Below are positions 11,859-20,444 of a stretch of 64,000 nt of DNA, one piece after another. Made by a program: the position numbers and the translations under genes. The stretch is from the NCBI GenBank assembly GCA_046331245.1, contig JAXLRH010000001.1, positions 62,001-126,000 on the forward strand, read 5' to 3'. The stretch is from SSF14 sp046331245 (GTDB lineage: Bacteria; Actinomycetota; Acidimicrobiia; Acidimicrobiales; Microtrichaceae). Positions within the stretch are counted from its first letter, which is position 1. The number at the start of each line of letters is the position of its first letter. The notes beneath the pieces are model-generated. The model was given only the letters and a program-made list of their open reading frames with translations. It ran no database searches and was not told the DNA's origin.

Positions 11859-12638
11859 TCAGGACGCGTTGAGCGCCGCGATCACCTGGTCGTGGAGCAC
11901 CCCGTTGGTGGCGACGCAGCTCGTGAGCTCGACGTCCGTTGCACCGTCGGCACGTGACAGCGTGCCGCCCGCCTCGGGGATGATGACAAGGCACGGCGCG
12001 ATGTCCCAGAAGTTGATGGTCGGGTCGACCATGGCCTCGATGCGGCCGGACGCGACGAGCAGGTAGCCGTAGCCGTCGCCCCAGGTGCGCATCTGCATCC
12101 CGCTCTCGCGGGTGGCCTGCAGCATCGTCGTGTCCCAGTAGTCGAATCCCGAGGTGCTGAGCACGCTCCCCGGAAGGGTGGTGCGCTCCGACACCGAACA
12201 CGGGATGCCGTTGAGGAAGCAGCCGAGCCCACGGCCGGCCCACACCATCTCGTCGATGGCCGGCACATTGATGACGCCGATCGCCGGGCCGTGCTCGTCC
12301 TCGAGGTACAGCAGGTTCGAGTACAGCGCGACGCCGTGGGTGAACGCCTCGGTGCCGTCGATCGGGTCGATCACCCAGCGTCGCCCGCTCGTCCCGTGGG
12401 TCTCGCCCTCCTCCTCGCCGAGGATGCCGTCCTCGGGATAGCGGGCACCGATGAGCTGGCGCATGAGGTGCTCCGCTCCCTGGTCGGCCGCGGTGACGGG
12501 GGAGCCGTCGGCCTTGCGGATGATCTCGAGCTCGGCGGCCCGGAAGTGGGTGAGCGTGAACTCTCCCGCTCGGCGGACGACGTCCACGGCGAAGTCGAGA
12601 TCGGAGATGCTGGCGGCCGGTGTCGGCTGGGCGGTCAT
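11859..12638 (-). CDS. Inositol-monophosphatase-family phosphatase (histidinol-phosphatase-like)
   Basis: The 259-residue protein belongs to the Mg-dependent, lithium-sensitive phosphatase family. Metal ligands are visible in GILGEEEGE (about residues 71-78), VIDPIDGTEAF (Asp91 and Asp94) and PTINFWDIAP. KADGSPVTAADQGAE is the family's N-terminal motif. The DPIDGTEAF and INFWDIAP style resembles HisN-type histidinol-phosphatases, but inositol-1-phosphatase remains possible. The ATG at 12638 is chosen because the upstream 31 codons lack similarity and run through low-complexity sequence. Converges on the sigma gene with 15 bases between stops. Confidence 0.8.
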   Translation of the reverse strand: MTAQPTPAASISDLDFAVDVVRRAGEFTLTHFRAAELEIIRKADGSPVTAADQGAEHLMRQLIGARYPEDGILGEEEGETHGTSGRRWVIDPIDGTEAFTHGVALYSNLLYLEDEHGPAIGVINVPAIDEMVWAGRGLGCFLNGIPCSVSERTTLPGSVLSTSGFDYWDTTMLQATRESGMQMRTWGDGYGYLLVASGRIEAMVDPTINFWDIAPCLVIIPEAGGTLSRADGATDVELTSCVATNGVLHDQVIAALNAS

Positions 12639-12724
12639 GCCGCCATTCTCGCGGGTGTTTGGGTCGTTCGGGCCAATTCGGGCCGCGGGCTCATCAGCGC
12701 TGGTGCCGGGTCGATAGAGAGGTC

Positions 12725-13057
12725 GTGTCACTCCTGAAGACGACGTGCGAGCGGTGCGGGGAGATCGAGCTTCCGGTGACGCGCGTGCTCCTGCGCATCT
12801 GCGAGGACGACGACAGCGGCGTGTGCGTGATCCGCTGCCCCAGCTGTGGCCGGCGATTCGTGAAGCAGGCGAACGACGCCATGATCGTGATGCTGCTCGC
12901 CGTCGGGATCGAGGTGTCGATGTGGTCGTCGGCGCTCACCGATCCGGCACCACGGAACCTGGGTGCGATCACGCATGCCGAGCTCGAGGACTTCGGTCGT
13001 CGACTCGGTGACGAGGCGGACCTCCTGCGCCACCTCGATGTGACCGACGTTGCATAA
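12725..13057 (+). CDS. Small zinc-ribbon protein
   Basis: The 110-residue protein has two knuckles, CERCGE (Cys8, Cys11) and CPSCGRRF (Cys38, Cys41), consistent with a zinc ribbon. The rest is a short helix-rich tail with an acidic end (EDFGRRLGDEADLLRHLDV). The GTG start has AGAGAGG closely upstream. No known name is recognised; a nucleic-acid or protein-binding regulator is possible. It is divergent from the phosphatase and lies 42 bases before the DUF4395 gene. Confidence 0.65.
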   Translation: MSLLKTTCERCGEIELPVTRVLLRICEDDDSGVCVIRCPSCGRRFVKQANDAMIVMLLAVGIEVSMWSSALTDPAPRNLGAITHAELEDFGRRLGDEADLLRHLDVTDVA

Positions 13058-13088
13058 ACCCGACTTGGTTGGTCGGGATTCCGGAGCT

Positions 13089-13094
13089 ACGCTC
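13089..13094 (+). promoter_or_regulatory. -10 element TACGCT for leaderless DUF4395 gene
   Basis: TACGCT lies 5 bases before the ATG at 13100. Confidence 0.45.
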
Positions 13095-13099
13095 GGGGG

Positions 13100-13591
13100 A
13101 TGGCGAAGAAGCGTCTGTTCGAGTTCCCGGATCCCGTCAACGAGGTGTCGGCGCGGCTGGTCGCCGGCGGCGTCGTCGCACTCTGCGTGACCTACCTGGT
13201 GTCGGGCCAGCGATGGCTCCTCGTCCCGCTGGCCTACGGGTTCGTCGCGCGAGTGCTGACCGGCCCGACCCTCAGCCCCCTGGGGACGCTGGTCACCGAG
13301 GTCATCACGCCGCGACTGCCCATCGAGCCCCGTCTCACGCCGGGCCCGCCCAAGCGCTTCGCCCAGGGCATCGGCGCCACGCTGTCGGTCGGGGCGGTCG
13401 TCGCCTCGTTCGCCTTCCACACGTCGTGGCTCTCGATGCTGCTCGTCGGTGGCATCACGATCGCCGCCTCGCTCGAATCGTTCGCGGGCTACTGCCTGGG
13501 GTGCACGATCTTCGGGGCGCTTATGCGGCGGGGTGTCATCCCCGAGACGGTGTGCGAGGCCTGCAACAACCTCTCGCTGCGCCAGGCCTGA
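13100..13591 (+). CDS. DUF4395 integral membrane protein
   Basis: The 163-residue protein matches DUF4395: DPVNEVSARLVAGGV, FVARVLTGPTLSPLG, PPKRFAQGIGATLSV and a C-terminal Cys-containing part (AGYCLGCTIFGALMRRG, CEACNNLS). About four transmembrane segments are visible. In other actinobacteria this domain often sits next to thioredoxin-like or sulfurtransferase genes, and the CLGC pair fits a thiol role, but the function is unknown and no such neighbour is present here. Confidence 0.85.
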   Translation: MAKKRLFEFPDPVNEVSARLVAGGVVALCVTYLVSGQRWLLVPLAYGFVARVLTGPTLSPLGTLVTEVITPRLPIEPRLTPGPPKRFAQGIGATLSVGAVVASFAFHTSWLSMLLVGGITIAASLESFAGYCLGCTIFGALMRRGVIPETVCEACNNLSLRQA

Positions 13592-13642
13592 CGCCGCCCC
13601 CACAACCTTTCTATGTTCGGACTCGATCTGCGCGGTCGCCGC

Positions 13643-13648
13643 TAGCCT
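13643..13648 (+). promoter_or_regulatory. -10 element TAGCCT for leaderless short leader ORF
   Basis: TAGCCT is 7 bases before the GTG at 13656, which opens a 10-codon frame upstream of the amidohydrolase. Confidence 0.4.
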
Positions 13649-13655
13649 TGCCCGG

Positions 13656-13688
13656 GTGAGAGGCCCAGTTCATCGGTGCCGGCCATGA
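13656..13688 (+). CDS. Ten-residue leader ORF ending on the amidohydrolase start
   Basis: GTG-initiated frame encoding VRGPVHRCRP. Its TGA (13686-13688) overlaps the ATG of the next gene in an ATGA motif. It would be leaderless from TAGCCT. The amidohydrolase ATG itself has no Shine-Dalgarno sequence, so translation by coupling is plausible; chance occurrence cannot be excluded. Confidence 0.35.
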   Translation: MRGPVHRCRP

Positions 13689-14443
13689 AGGTCGCCGCCG
13701 TCCAGCACGACATCGTCTGGAAGGACGCGACGGCGACGCACGCCCTCGTCGGCCCCATGATCGACCGGGCGGCGGCCGACGGAGCGCGCCTCGTCGTGCT
13801 CACCGAGATGTTCGCGACGGGCTTCACGACCTCGGCAGCGGCCATCGCCCAGCCGGCCGACGGCCCCTCCGTCACCTTCCTCCGGGAACGCGCCGCCCGC
13901 CTCGGCGTCTGGATCGCCGGCTCGATCGCGGTCGTCGACGACGAGGGTCGACGCGCCCGCAATCGCTTCGTTGCCGCAGGTCCGGCCGGCGAGTTGGTCA
14001 CCTACGACAAGCGCCATCCCTTCACCTACGCCGACGAGCACCTCGAGTTCGAGCCCGGCGACGAGCTCGTCACGTTCGAGATCGACGGCCTCCGGGTGAG
14101 CCCGTTCGTCTGCTACGACCTGCGCTTCGGCGACGACTTCTGGACGAAGGGCCCCGACACCGACCTGTTCGTCGTGGTGGCCAATTGGCCGGAAGCGCGT
14201 CGCCGCCACTGGTCATCCCTCCTCACGGCCCGGGCGATCGAGAACCAGTGCTACGTCGTGGGAGTCAACCGGGTGGGGAACGCCGACGGCCTCGACTACA
14301 CCGGCGACTCGGCGATCATCGACCCTCTCGGAGAGACGCTCGTCTCGGCGGCGCGCACCGAGACCGTGCTCGTCGCCGAGGTGGACGCGCAGCGGGTCGT
14401 CGACGTGCGGAACCGGTTCCCCTTCCTGCAGGACCGTCGATGA
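13685..14443 (+). CDS. Carbon-nitrogen hydrolase (nitrilase superfamily, omega-amidase-like)
   Basis: The 252-residue protein has the nitrilase triad: Glu41 in VVLTEMFATGF, Lys109 in YDKRHPF and Cys143 in FVCYDLRFGDDF. YDLRFGDDFWT and ANWPEARRRHWSSLLTARAIEN match the Nit2/YafV-type omega-amidase branch, which hydrolyses alpha-ketoglutaramate and related amides in glutamine salvage. The ATG at 13685 gives the usual MKVAAVQHDI start; an in-frame GTG at 13676 is possible. Its stop overlaps the ATG of the DUF4012 gene. Confidence 0.85.
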   Translation: MKVAAVQHDIVWKDATATHALVGPMIDRAAADGARLVVLTEMFATGFTTSAAAIAQPADGPSVTFLRERAARLGVWIAGSIAVVDDEGRRARNRFVAAGPAGELVTYDKRHPFTYADEHLEFEPGDELVTFEIDGLRVSPFVCYDLRFGDDFWTKGPDTDLFVVVANWPEARRRHWSSLLTARAIENQCYVVGVNRVGNADGLDYTGDSAIIDPLGETLVSAARTETVLVAEVDAQRVVDVRNRFPFLQDRR

Positions 14444-16770
14444 CGACGGACACCAACCAGCACGTCGCCGGTGAACACGCAGGGCTCCGTCGCCGGAGCA
14501 CCGCGACCACCTCGCAGAAGGCGGTCATCGCCGGCGTCGCCACCATGGGCGCGATCCTCGGTCTGCTCGGTCCCGGAGCGCCGACCGGCCAGAGCGTGAT
14601 CGACGGGGTCTACCGGGCCCTCTTCATCGCCGGCCTCGCGCTCGCCGCGTCGCGGGCTCGTCGGTGGAGCGTCATCGTCGGCTCGGCCATCGCCGCTGCC
14701 GGCTCGTTGGGCCTGGGTCTCCTCTTCGGGTCCGTCGCGCTGCTGATGGCGGTCTTCCTCGTGGGGAAGGACCTTCGCAACCGCGTCTACGGAGCGGTGA
14801 TCGGCGTGCTCATCGGCATGGCGTTGCTGCGCCTCCAGGTGGACTGGTTCCTGGGAGCGTCGGCGCTCATCGCCACGGTGTCGGCCGGCCTCGTGTTCTG
14901 GTCCGGTTACCGGGTGTCTCGGCGCGCCGTCCGGCGCAACGTGCGGTGGGCGCTCGCCGGAGTCGCCGCCGTGGGCGTGGTGGGCGTGGGGATGTCGGTG
15001 TACGAGGCCATCACGTTCAGCTCGCCGCTGCAGTCGGCGGTGCAGTCGACCATCGCGGGTGTTTCGGCGGTGCAGAACGGGAAGACCTCGGACGGGGCCA
15101 CGTCGTTCGACCAGGCCACACAGGAGTTCCGGCAGGTCGCCGACGACGCCACGCGCTGGTGGTTGTTCCCGGCGCGGTTGGTGCCGGTGGTGTCGCAGAA
15201 CGTCGAGGTGATCTCCGTCATGTCCGAGGCCGGCGCCGAGCTGACGCAGTCGGCCAAGCGCGTCGCCACCCAGGTGGACTACTCGCGCATCCGCCGGCCG
15301 GGCGGCGGCGTCGACCTCGCGCTGCTCGACCAGTTCACCGAGCCCGTGATCGATGCCTCGAACCGCCTCGCCAGTGCGTCCGCCGACGTTCGCGCCATCG
15401 AGTCCCCGTGGGTCGTCGCTCCGCTCGCGAGCCGCATCGACGAGTTCGAGACGAAGGTCGCCGACCTGCGATCGCAGACCGACCTCGCGGCGACCGCGCT
15501 GCGGTACGGCCCCGCGATGTTCGGTGGCTCCGGCGAGCGCCACTACCTCGTGCTGCTCGGGAACCCCGCCGAGCTCCGGGATCTCGGCGGACACATCGGC
15601 AACTGGGCCGAGCTCAGCATGCTCGACGGGAAGATCTCACTGGTGAAGGTCGGCCAACCGCTCGAGCTCGCGCAGCCGCGACTCGACGACGCCGTCGCCG
15701 AGTCGGAGGATCTGCCCCCGAGCTACCTCTCGATGCGGCCGGCCACCTTCCCGCAGAACTGGGGCGCATCGATCGACTTCCCCCTCGATGCCAGGGTGGC
15801 GGCACGTCTCTACGAGGCGAAGGTCGGGCGGCGCATGGACGGCGTGCTCTATGCCGACCCCCAGGCGCTGGCGGCGATGCTGCAGATCACGGGCCCGTTG
15901 CCGGTCCCGGGCCTGGTCAACCGCCAGATCTCGGCGAGCGACGCCGTGCAGTTCCTCACGCTCGACCAGTTCACGGCCTTCGCCGTTCCGGCCGACGGCG
16001 ACCGGGCGCTCACCGAACTGGTGCGCAACCTCTTCCAGAAGCTCACCGAGTCGACCCTGCCGTCGCCCGCCGACCTCGGCCGGCTGTTCGGACCGCTGGT
16101 CAAGGAAGGCCGCTTCCGGATGGTGTCCCTCCACGGAGAGGACCACTCGCTGCTCGGTCTCCTCGGCATGGACAACGGCTTCGGAGCAACCGACGGCGAT
16201 GATCTGCTCGCCGTCGTGAACCGCAACGCGAACCCGTCCAAGATCGACACCTTCCTGCACCGGACGACGGCCTACGACGTGGACTGGGATCCGCAGAGCG
16301 GCGCGATCAACGCACGGGTGAGCGTCGACCTCCGCAACGACGCGCCGGCGACCGGCCTTCCGCCGTACGTGATCGGCAACTCGGCCGACGCACCGGCGGG
16401 CACGAACATCACCGACCTCGCGGTGATCACGCCGTTCGAGTCAACGAGCGTGACCGTGGACGGCGTCGAGGCCGCCGTGACCCCGTTGCGTGACGGCGAC
16501 GTGTGGCGCCACAACGTGCGCGTATCCGTCCCGCCGGGCGGCACGGTGCACGTCGTATTCGAGCTCGACGGCGATGTCGACCCCGGTTCGACGTATCGGC
16601 TGCACTTCTCCGGTCAGCCGACGGTGGTCAAGGGCACCACCACGGTCTCGGTGCGCGCCGATCGAGGTCGGATCGTGCCCGGACCGGGCATCGAGGTCGG
16701 CGACCGAGCCGCTACGGCCACGCTGAGTGATATCGGTCAGACAATTCTCACTCTCAGGGAGAGATCCTGA
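14440..16770 (+). CDS. DUF4012 membrane protein
   Basis: The 776-residue protein has about six or seven N-terminal transmembrane segments (roughly residues 30-195). A large extracytoplasmic DUF4012 region follows: YLVLLGNPAELRDLGGHIGN, FPQNWGASIDFPLDARVAAR, ADPQALAAMLQITGPLPVP, AVQFLTLDQFTAFAV. The C-terminal beta-rich part may be an adhesive or carbohydrate-linked domain. DUF4012 is found near exopolysaccharide loci in actinobacteria; its role is unknown. The ATG overlaps the amidohydrolase stop by four bases. The surface protein downstream lies in the same direction. Confidence 0.8.
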   Translation: MTTDTNQHVAGEHAGLRRRSTATTSQKAVIAGVATMGAILGLLGPGAPTGQSVIDGVYRALFIAGLALAASRARRWSVIVGSAIAAAGSLGLGLLFGSVALLMAVFLVGKDLRNRVYGAVIGVLIGMALLRLQVDWFLGASALIATVSAGLVFWSGYRVSRRAVRRNVRWALAGVAAVGVVGVGMSVYEAITFSSPLQSAVQSTIAGVSAVQNGKTSDGATSFDQATQEFRQVADDATRWWLFPARLVPVVSQNVEVISVMSEAGAELTQSAKRVATQVDYSRIRRPGGGVDLALLDQFTEPVIDASNRLASASADVRAIESPWVVAPLASRIDEFETKVADLRSQTDLAATALRYGPAMFGGSGERHYLVLLGNPAELRDLGGHIGNWAELSMLDGKISLVKVGQPLELAQPRLDDAVAESEDLPPSYLSMRPATFPQNWGASIDFPLDARVAARLYEAKVGRRMDGVLYADPQALAAMLQITGPLPVPGLVNRQISASDAVQFLTLDQFTAFAVPADGDRALTELVRNLFQKLTESTLPSPADLGRLFGPLVKEGRFRMVSLHGEDHSLLGLLGMDNGFGATDGDDLLAVVNRNANPSKIDTFLHRTTAYDVDWDPQSGAINARVSVDLRNDAPATGLPPYVIGNSADAPAGTNITDLAVITPFESTSVTVDGVEAAVTPLRDGDVWRHNVRVSVPPGGTVHVVFELDGDVDPGSTYRLHFSGQPTVVKGTTTVSVRADRGRIVPGPGIEVGDRAATATLSDIGQTILTLRERS

Positions 16771-16894
16771 GGTTTCGCGCAATCGCTGAACATGAGGGCT
16801 GGACCTTATGGAGAATTTCAGTGAAACTCGACAAACGCCGCACGGGGGTTCGGGAGATTTCCGCGCAGCGCGATGTACTTGGGATGAGGCGGCT

Positions 16895-18457
16895 ATGGGG
16901 CTTGCGATGACACGGGGACTACTCAAACGACTGTGTGCAGCGATGTGTGTGATCACCGTCGTCTTCGGCGCGCTGTCATTCGAGACGGCAGCCGCCGCGC
17001 CCGCCAAACCCGCCCAGTCGGGCACCAACCGCACGTGCGACGACTACATCCCGCGTGACCTGGCGATCAACGTGCCCAACGCGGCACCCGGCCAGACCGT
17101 CGTGATCACGGGCCTCGCGTACCCCGGCGACACCGTCACCATCCGCATCGCGACGCTCGGCGGCCCGCCCATCGTCCTGGGCACCGCGGTGGCCGGTCCC
17201 ACCGGCCTGTTCAGCGCCTCGATCACGATCCCCGCGAACTTCGTCGAGGGCACCTACAACATCACGGTGTCGTCGCCGAACTGCTCGGGCGTCGGCACGA
17301 TCACGATCGTCGTGCAGTTCCCGCAGGGCCGATGCACCGCCCGCAAGGTCATCACCGCCAAGCGCGGTGACGTCGTCACGTGGAAGCTGCTCGGCGTGCT
17401 CGATCACAGCAAGCCGCTCACCGTCATCCTGGTGCCGGTCGCCGGCGGCCCCTCGGTCGTCGTGTACACCGGGCCCTACCCGCCGAGCGGCTCCGTCACG
17501 TTCACGGTCCCGACCGGCCTGCCGAACGGGCGGTACCGCATCGTCGAGTCCGGCACCGGTCTCAACGGCAAGCCCTTGTCGACCCGATGCGGCCGACTGC
17601 GCGTGCGGGGCGGCGGGGGCGGTGGCACGACCACGACCACCACCACGTCGACCACGACCACGACGGTGCCCGGTTCGAGCACCACCACGAGCCCGACGAC
17701 GACGACCACGATTCCCGGCGGCACGTGTGACTCCAACTCCAAGACCGTCGAGTTCGACGGCACCAAGCTCATCGACTTCGACGGCTACAACCCGAAGGTC
17801 GCCTACACCGGCATCGAGCCGCTGACGCTCAGCCCGGGTGTGTGGACGATCACCGAGGCCATCTCCAGGGATGCGTACCCGAACCGTGTGAACGTGTTGC
17901 AGACGTCGGAGGTCTGGGAGATCCAGTTCCTCGACGCCGGCGGCAACGTGCTCGCCACCTCGGCTCCCACCCAGGACCTGGAGGACTACGTGGCCGTCGC
18001 TGAATGGCGCGGCCCCCTCGGCAACGTGACGATCCCCGCAGGGGCGGTCGGCGTGCGTGCCCATCACCTGCCCGACCTCTTCCCCGATGCGCCCGACGGC
18101 GTGGCGAACAGCGTGTTCCCGATCGGGTTCACGATCTGCCAGGGTGGCGGCGGTGGCGGCTCCACCACGACCACGACGTCCACCACCAGCACGACCGTGC
18201 CCGGGGTCACCACGACCACCATCGGTAGCGTCGTGGTGCCGACGAGCGTGCTCGACGCCACGGCGAACCGCACGGTGAGCACCATCGGGAGCGCCGGCAC
18301 GTCCACTCGGGTGGCGGGCGCATCGACGACGCGGTCCAGCGGCTCCGGCCTCGCGACCACCGGTTCCACGGTGCGGCCGATCATCGTGTTGGCCGTCGGT
18401 CTCATCGCGGTGGGTGCGTTGTTCGCACTCGGCGCACGCCGCCGACGCGACGCCTGA
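16895..18457 (+). CDS. Secreted cell-wall protein with Thr-rich linkers and LATTG sorting signal
   Basis: The 520-residue protein starts with a signal peptide (ending near ALSFETAAAAPA). It carries Ig-like beta modules at about residues 50-130 and 145-240, a poly-Thr/Ser linker, a third domain (CDSNSKTVEFDG onward), a second Thr-rich linker, and a C-terminus LATTG - hydrophobic segment - ARRRRDA. That end is a sortase-type signal of the LAxTG class. The ATG at 16895 has GAGG 5 bases upstream; an ATG at 16907 is an alternative. No sortase is in the window. A surface role is inferred from architecture. Confidence 0.75.
   Translation: MGLAMTRGLLKRLCAAMCVITVVFGALSFETAAAAPAKPAQSGTNRTCDDYIPRDLAINVPNAAPGQTVVITGLAYPGDTVTIRIATLGGPPIVLGTAVAGPTGLFSASITIPANFVEGTYNITVSSPNCSGVGTITIVVQFPQGRCTARKVITAKRGDVVTWKLLGVLDHSKPLTVILVPVAGGPSVVVYTGPYPPSGSVTFTVPTGLPNGRYRIVESGTGLNGKPLSTRCGRLRVRGGGGGGTTTTTTTSTTTTTVPGSSTTTSPTTTTTIPGGTCDSNSKTVEFDGTKLIDFDGYNPKVAYTGIEPLTLSPGVWTITEAISRDAYPNRVNVLQTSEVWEIQFLDAGGNVLATSAPTQDLEDYVAVAEWRGPLGNVTIPAGAVGVRAHHLPDLFPDAPDGVANSVFPIGFTICQGGGGGGSTTTTTSTTSTTVPGVTTTTIGSVVVPTSVLDATANRTVSTIGSAGTSTRVAGASTTRSSGSGLATTGSTVRPIIVLAVGLIAVGALFALGARRRRDA
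17626..17715 (+). repeat. ACC/ACG trinucleotide repeat encoding the Thr linker
   Basis: Imperfect ACS repeats with a few Ser, Pro, Gly and Val codons encode the first Thr-rich linker; a second short tract lies at about 18167-18222. It is low-complexity coding DNA. Confidence 0.8.
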
Positions 18458-18482
18458 GTCACGCCGGGTTCTTCACCGGCTG

Positions 18483-18833
18483 TCAGTCGGCGGCGGAGGT
18501 TCCTTCGACGAGGGCGCGCAGCGCGGTCAGCGTGAGGTCCTGCGCGGCGATCACGCCGACGGCGGGCGATTGGCCGGGGTCGGTCGTGCCATGGGACACG
18601 AGGACGCAAACCAGGCCGGGGATCGCCGTCGTGAGCTGGCCGACCAGCGTCGGCGCGTCGGGATCCGTGAGCCCGGCATCGACGAGCACCACGGTGGGAG
18701 CGGAGCGCTCGATGGCCTCGAGTGCCCCGAACCCGGTGTCGGTCTCACCCACCACGAGTGACCCGTCGACACCCAGTCGGTGGTGCGCCTCGGCGCGGAA
18801 CTCGTCGTCGCTGTCGATGATGAAGAGGCGCAT
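18483..18833 (-). CDS. Stand-alone response-regulator receiver-like protein
   Basis: The 116-residue protein is one receiver domain: MRLFIIDSDDEFRAEAHHRLG with the acidic pocket, TVVLVDAGL with the phospho-acceptor Asp, and VLVSHGT. The conserved Lys of the last motif is missing (VIAAQDLT), so phosphorylation signalling may be altered. There is no output domain. It converges with the surface protein gene; GCCGG-N8-CCGGC in the 25-base gap may terminate both. Confidence 0.65.
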   Translation of the reverse strand: MRLFIIDSDDEFRAEAHHRLGVDGSLVVGETDTGFGALEAIERSAPTVVLVDAGLTDPDAPTLVGQLTTAIPGLVCVLVSHGTTDPGQSPAVGVIAAQDLTLTALRALVEGTSAAD

Positions 18834-18875
18834 CCCGCCATTGTTGCAGCCGTTCGGGGAGGCGATTGCGACCGG

Positions 18876-19550
18876 CTAGGGACCACTGAGGGACATCTCC
18901 TCGCGGACGAGCTCGTAGAGCTCGACGAGGTCCTCCTCGCTGACGTCGATGAAGGAGTCCATCCGTCGGAGCGCTGCCACCACGGCGCGGTGCGAGGGCT
19001 CGTCGGGCCCGTGCGGTGGGCGGCGGGCGAGATGAGCCGGGAATCGGCGCCACGGGAACAGGGCGTTGAGCGCGACGGCGAACAGGACCATCGCGACGGA
19101 TCCGACGAGCACGGGATGAACGACGAAGCCGTAGCCGAGGGCCCTGATGTTCGGACCGCCGATCACCGCCGTCAACGCGGTTGCCCCGCCCGGTGGATGG
19201 ATGAACTTGAACTGGTGCATCGCGCCGATCGACAGCCCGACCGCTGCTCCTCCGGCCAGCGCCGGGTGGGAGATGTACCGAGCGCACGTCACGCCGATGA
19301 GCGCGGAGACGACGTGTCCGGCGATCACGGGCCACGGCTGCGACAGCTGACCGTGTGGCACCGCGAACAGGAGCACGGCGCTCGCGCCCATGGACGAGAT
19401 GAGCCAGGCGCCGCCGGCATCGGCATCGACCCACCTCGCCAGCAGCACCAGGAGCGTGATCGCGACGGCGCCGGTCGCCGCCGACACCACCTTTTCCTTC
19501 GCACTCACCTCGTCCAACTCGATGCCGAGCAACGCCATGACCGAACTCAT
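18876..19550 (-). CDS. HPP-family integral membrane protein
   Basis: The 224-residue protein shows the HPP-family signature HQFKFIHPPGGATAL in the middle of about five transmembrane segments, and GASAVLLFAVPHGQLSQPW before it. HPP proteins have been linked to nitrite transport in chloroplasts and cyanobacteria; the bacterial substrate is uncertain. The C-terminus is a cytoplasmic acidic helix. The ATG at 19550 is preferred over a GTG at 19571 because a TACCCT -10 element ends 8 bases before it. Confidence 0.75.
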   Translation of the reverse strand: MSSVMALLGIELDEVSAKEKVVSAATGAVAITLLVLLARWVDADAGGAWLISSMGASAVLLFAVPHGQLSQPWPVIAGHVVSALIGVTCARYISHPALAGGAAVGLSIGAMHQFKFIHPPGGATALTAVIGGPNIRALGYGFVVHPVLVGSVAMVLFAVALNALFPWRRFPAHLARRPPHGPDEPSHRAVVAALRRMDSFIDVSEEDLVELYELVREEMSLSGP

Positions 19551-19558
19551 GGGGAGCG

Positions 19559-19564
19559 AGGGTA
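19559..19564 (-). promoter_or_regulatory. -10 element TACCCT for leaderless HPP gene
   Basis: On the minus strand TACCCT precedes the ATG at 19550 by 8 bases and decides between ATG and the upstream GTG. Confidence 0.45.
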
Positions 19565-19675
19565 CGTTCACCCGTCAGGCGGACGACAACCGGACGACAA
19601 CCGGGCTGCGGTGTACGCCCGCCTTTTCGGGTTCGTTGAGTGCACCCCTCGCGCACAACGAACCCCGAAACGCAG

Positions 19676-19699
19676 AAACCCCCGCAACGGCGGGGGTTT
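19676..19699 (-). terminator. Intrinsic terminator behind tRNA-Arg
   Basis: AAACCCCCGC and GCGGGGGTTT form a perfect 10-bp stem with a 4-base loop just downstream of tRNA-Arg on the minus strand. It is symmetric enough to act in both directions. Confidence 0.75.
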
Positions 19700-19706
19700 C
19701 GGGCAG

Positions 19707-19780
19707 TGCGCTCGGAGGGACTTGAACCCCCAACCTTCTGATCCGTAGTCAGATGCTCTATCCAATTGAGCTACGAGCGC
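19707..19780 (-). tRNA. tRNA-Arg (ACG)
   Basis: A 74-base minus-strand cloverleaf: acceptor GCGCTCG with CGAGCGC, D arm AGCTCAATTGGATAGAGC, anticodon loop CTACGGA with anticodon ACG, T arm GGGGGTTCAAGTCCCTC. CCA is not encoded. Confidence 0.95.
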
Positions 19781-19810
19781 CGGTGATGGCGGGAGTGATT
19801 GTAGACATGC

Positions 19811-19847
19811 GACGGGGCGGCACCAAATGGCTTGGCGCCGCCCCGTC
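19811..19847 (-). terminator. Long hairpin downstream of the Rpf-like gene
   Basis: GACGGGGCGGC and GCCGCCCCGTC form an 11-bp stem continued by CCAA/TTGG. There is no T-tract, so it is an actinobacterial-style terminator candidate for the minus-strand Rpf-like gene. Confidence 0.55.
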
Positions 19848-19871
19848 GGTCAGGTTTGGGTCAGTGACGTG

Positions 19872-20288
19872 TCAGAGGTGACGACCGCACACCGGCCACG
19901 GGCTGCGACCGCGGGCGGCGTAGAGGGCCCGGGCCATCGCGTCCTGGACGGCCGGCGGGGCGTCGGCGGGCGACACGCCCACGTACTGCGGAAGCACCGA
20001 GGCGGCCACGCCGTTCCAGGTGCCCTGGTTGAACTGGTACAGGCCGAAGTACTTGCCGCTCCGCGAACGGGCTCGCGGGTTGCCCCCCGACTCGCAGTTC
20101 GCCAGACGGGCGAGCTGGTCGTCGGTGAGCGAGCTCTGACTTCGGACCGCCGTCAGCACGGCGTTCTGTTGCTGGATGTTGTTGGCGACGACGGCCTGTT
20201 CCTCAGGCGTGCATGCCGCACCACCGAGAGCGAGGATCGCAAGCGCACCGAGTGCGAGGGCGCGCGTGAGTGCAGTTCTGGGGTTCAT
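19872..20288 (-). CDS. Rpf-like transglycosylase lipoprotein
   Basis: The 138-residue precursor has a lipoprotein signal with lipobox LGGAAC (Cys26). A short helix-rich linker leads to a resuscitation-promoting-factor domain: LARLANCESGGNPRARS with catalytic Glu67, GKYFGLYQFNQGTWNGV and the ending SPWPVC. Cys66 and Cys135 would form the fold's disulfide. Such proteins cleave peptidoglycan and act in growth resumption. The ATG has AGGAGA upstream. A leader of about 150 bases contains a GC hairpin (GCGGCC/GGCCGC) just before the ribosome site. Confidence 0.85.
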   Translation of the reverse strand: MNPRTALTRALALGALAILALGGAACTPEEQAVVANNIQQQNAVLTAVRSQSSLTDDQLARLANCESGGNPRARSRSGKYFGLYQFNQGTWNGVAASVLPQYVGVSPADAPPAVQDAMARALYAARGRSPWPVCGRHL

Positions 20289-20444
20289 TGGAAGGTTCTC
20301 CTGTCGTTGCGGCCGCCAAGGTGATGGCCGCTCCTCGATGAGGTGAAGTGGTCGGTGCAGTCCCTGTGCTCTCCCGGCAATGTGCTGCTCTGGGGAAGCG
20401 AGGGCGCGACGCGGACCGCCTGCTATGTGTGTTTGTTAGATGTC

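Noticed and set aside
17626..18222. ACC/ACG tracts as a CRISPR-like or satellite array
   Set aside because: They are in-frame Thr codons of linker segments in one protein; no spacers or unit periodicity.
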